This document shows, one piece after another, positions 11,431 through 11,875 of a stretch of DNA of 11,875 bases (within the stretch, counting starts at the first letter, position 1; the number at the start of each line of letters is the position of its first letter). The notes beneath the pieces were generated by a model. It was not told the DNA's origin. It saw only the letters and a program-made list of their open reading frames with translations, and did not search any database. The stretch covers positions 1 to 11,875 of the forward strand of contig CATOLC010000018.1 in the NCBI GenBank assembly GCA_951800855.1, given 5' to 3'. Made by a program: the position numbers and the translations under genes. The stretch comes from an uncultured Ruminococcus sp. GTDB taxonomy: Bacteria; Bacillota; Clostridia; Oscillospirales; Acutalibacteraceae.

Positions 11431-11875
11431 TCCTGACGGTGAGCTTGGAGCATCTCTCAGATATTTAACTCAAAGGTTTTCTATGCCGTATCCTCAGCTA
11501 AAAGCCATATTAACAGATATAGGTACTGAAGAATTAGCGCATTTGGAAATGATAGGAGCGATAGTTTATCAGTTGACTAAAAATTTATCTGAGGAAGAGA
11601 TAAAAAAAGGAGGGTTCCAGGATTATTATGTGGACCATACTACAGGAATTTATCCCGTGGCAGCAAGCGGTTCCCCATATAATGCGGTAAGTATGGCTTG
11701 CAAAGGTGACCCTATAACCGATTTGCATGAAGACTTAGCAGCAGAGCAAAAAGCAAGGACAACTTATGATAATATACTAAGATTTTGCGATGATCCAGAT
11801 GTAAAAGATCCAATAAGATTTTTGCGTGAAAGAGAAATAGTGCATTATCAGAGATTCGGAGAAGGCCTGAGAATT
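11420..11875 (+). pseudogene. cotJC: cotJC 3' part (spore-coat manganese catalase), split by the element and cut by the window edge
   Basis: CotJC is a manganese catalase-like protein of the spore coat. The 152 visible codons match the family from about residue 28: YGGPDGELGASLRYLTQRF, TDIGTEELAHLEMIGAIVYQ, KGDPITDLHEDLAAEQKAR and RFLREREIVHYQRFGEG. Probable Mn ligands are present: Glu in DGEL, Glu and His in TEELAHLE, Glu in AAEQKA and His in IVHYQ. There are no frameshifts, so the piece is not decaying. It lacks start codon, ribosome binding site and the first ~28 codons, which should lie beyond the left end of the element. Excision would rebuild the gene. It is classed as broken here only because it cannot be expressed as it stands. 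Confidence 0.93.

Overview
The window is AT-rich DNA from a spore-forming, low-GC Gram-positive bacterium, most likely a member of Clostridia. It is the right-hand end of a temperate phage, or a phage-like element, inserted in a sporulation gene. The host gene is cotJC (spore-coat manganese catalase). Its 3' part starts at about 11420 and runs to the window edge. Its first ~28 codons are missing and presumably lie beyond the left end of the element, outside this window. A 476-residue large serine recombinase ends 31 bp before the cotJC fragment and reads in the same direction. This is the arrangement of skin-like elements that are excised during sporulation.

Layout from right to left. 11420-11875: cotJC 3' part. 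9958-11388: serine recombinase (+). 9626-9775: unrecognised 49-residue single-pass membrane protein (-). 9385-9618: XRE-type regulator (+) behind a near-consensus promoter. 9256-9384: divergent control region with a 36-bp dyad that fits an operator. From 9233 down to 1 everything reads leftward. 9233-7772: small early genes, including two zinc-knuckle proteins (one broken by an in-frame TGA) and a Gp157-family protein. 7754-5585: a 306-residue accessory protein, a Sak3/DUF1071 (Rad52-like) annealing protein and SSB. 5463-3263: a replication initiator carrying iteron-like repeats inside its gene, a DnaC-like helicase loader and a RusA resolvase. 3237-2863: an ArpU/DUF1492 late regulator. A hairpin terminator or attenuator follows at 2722-2745.

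The most distinctive region is 93-2708. It is a tightly coupled operon of a ParB-fold protein, a DpdA-like transglycosylase, QueC fused to a HAD-type phosphatase domain, QueD, and a truncated QueE. DpdA enzymes exchange guanine for 7-deazaguanine bases in DNA, and QueD, QueE and QueC make the precursor preQ0. The cassette sits between the late regulator and what looks like the start of the packaging genes, a slot where such phages often carry a ParB-linked DNA methyltransferase. The likely role is base modification of phage DNA for protection from host nucleases. Because queE is a 48-codon remnant and no folE is seen, precursor supply would have to lean on the host.

Family assignments come from motifs read by eye. 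Base-modification chemistry, excision during sporulation, origin function and the leader RNA structure are inferences.
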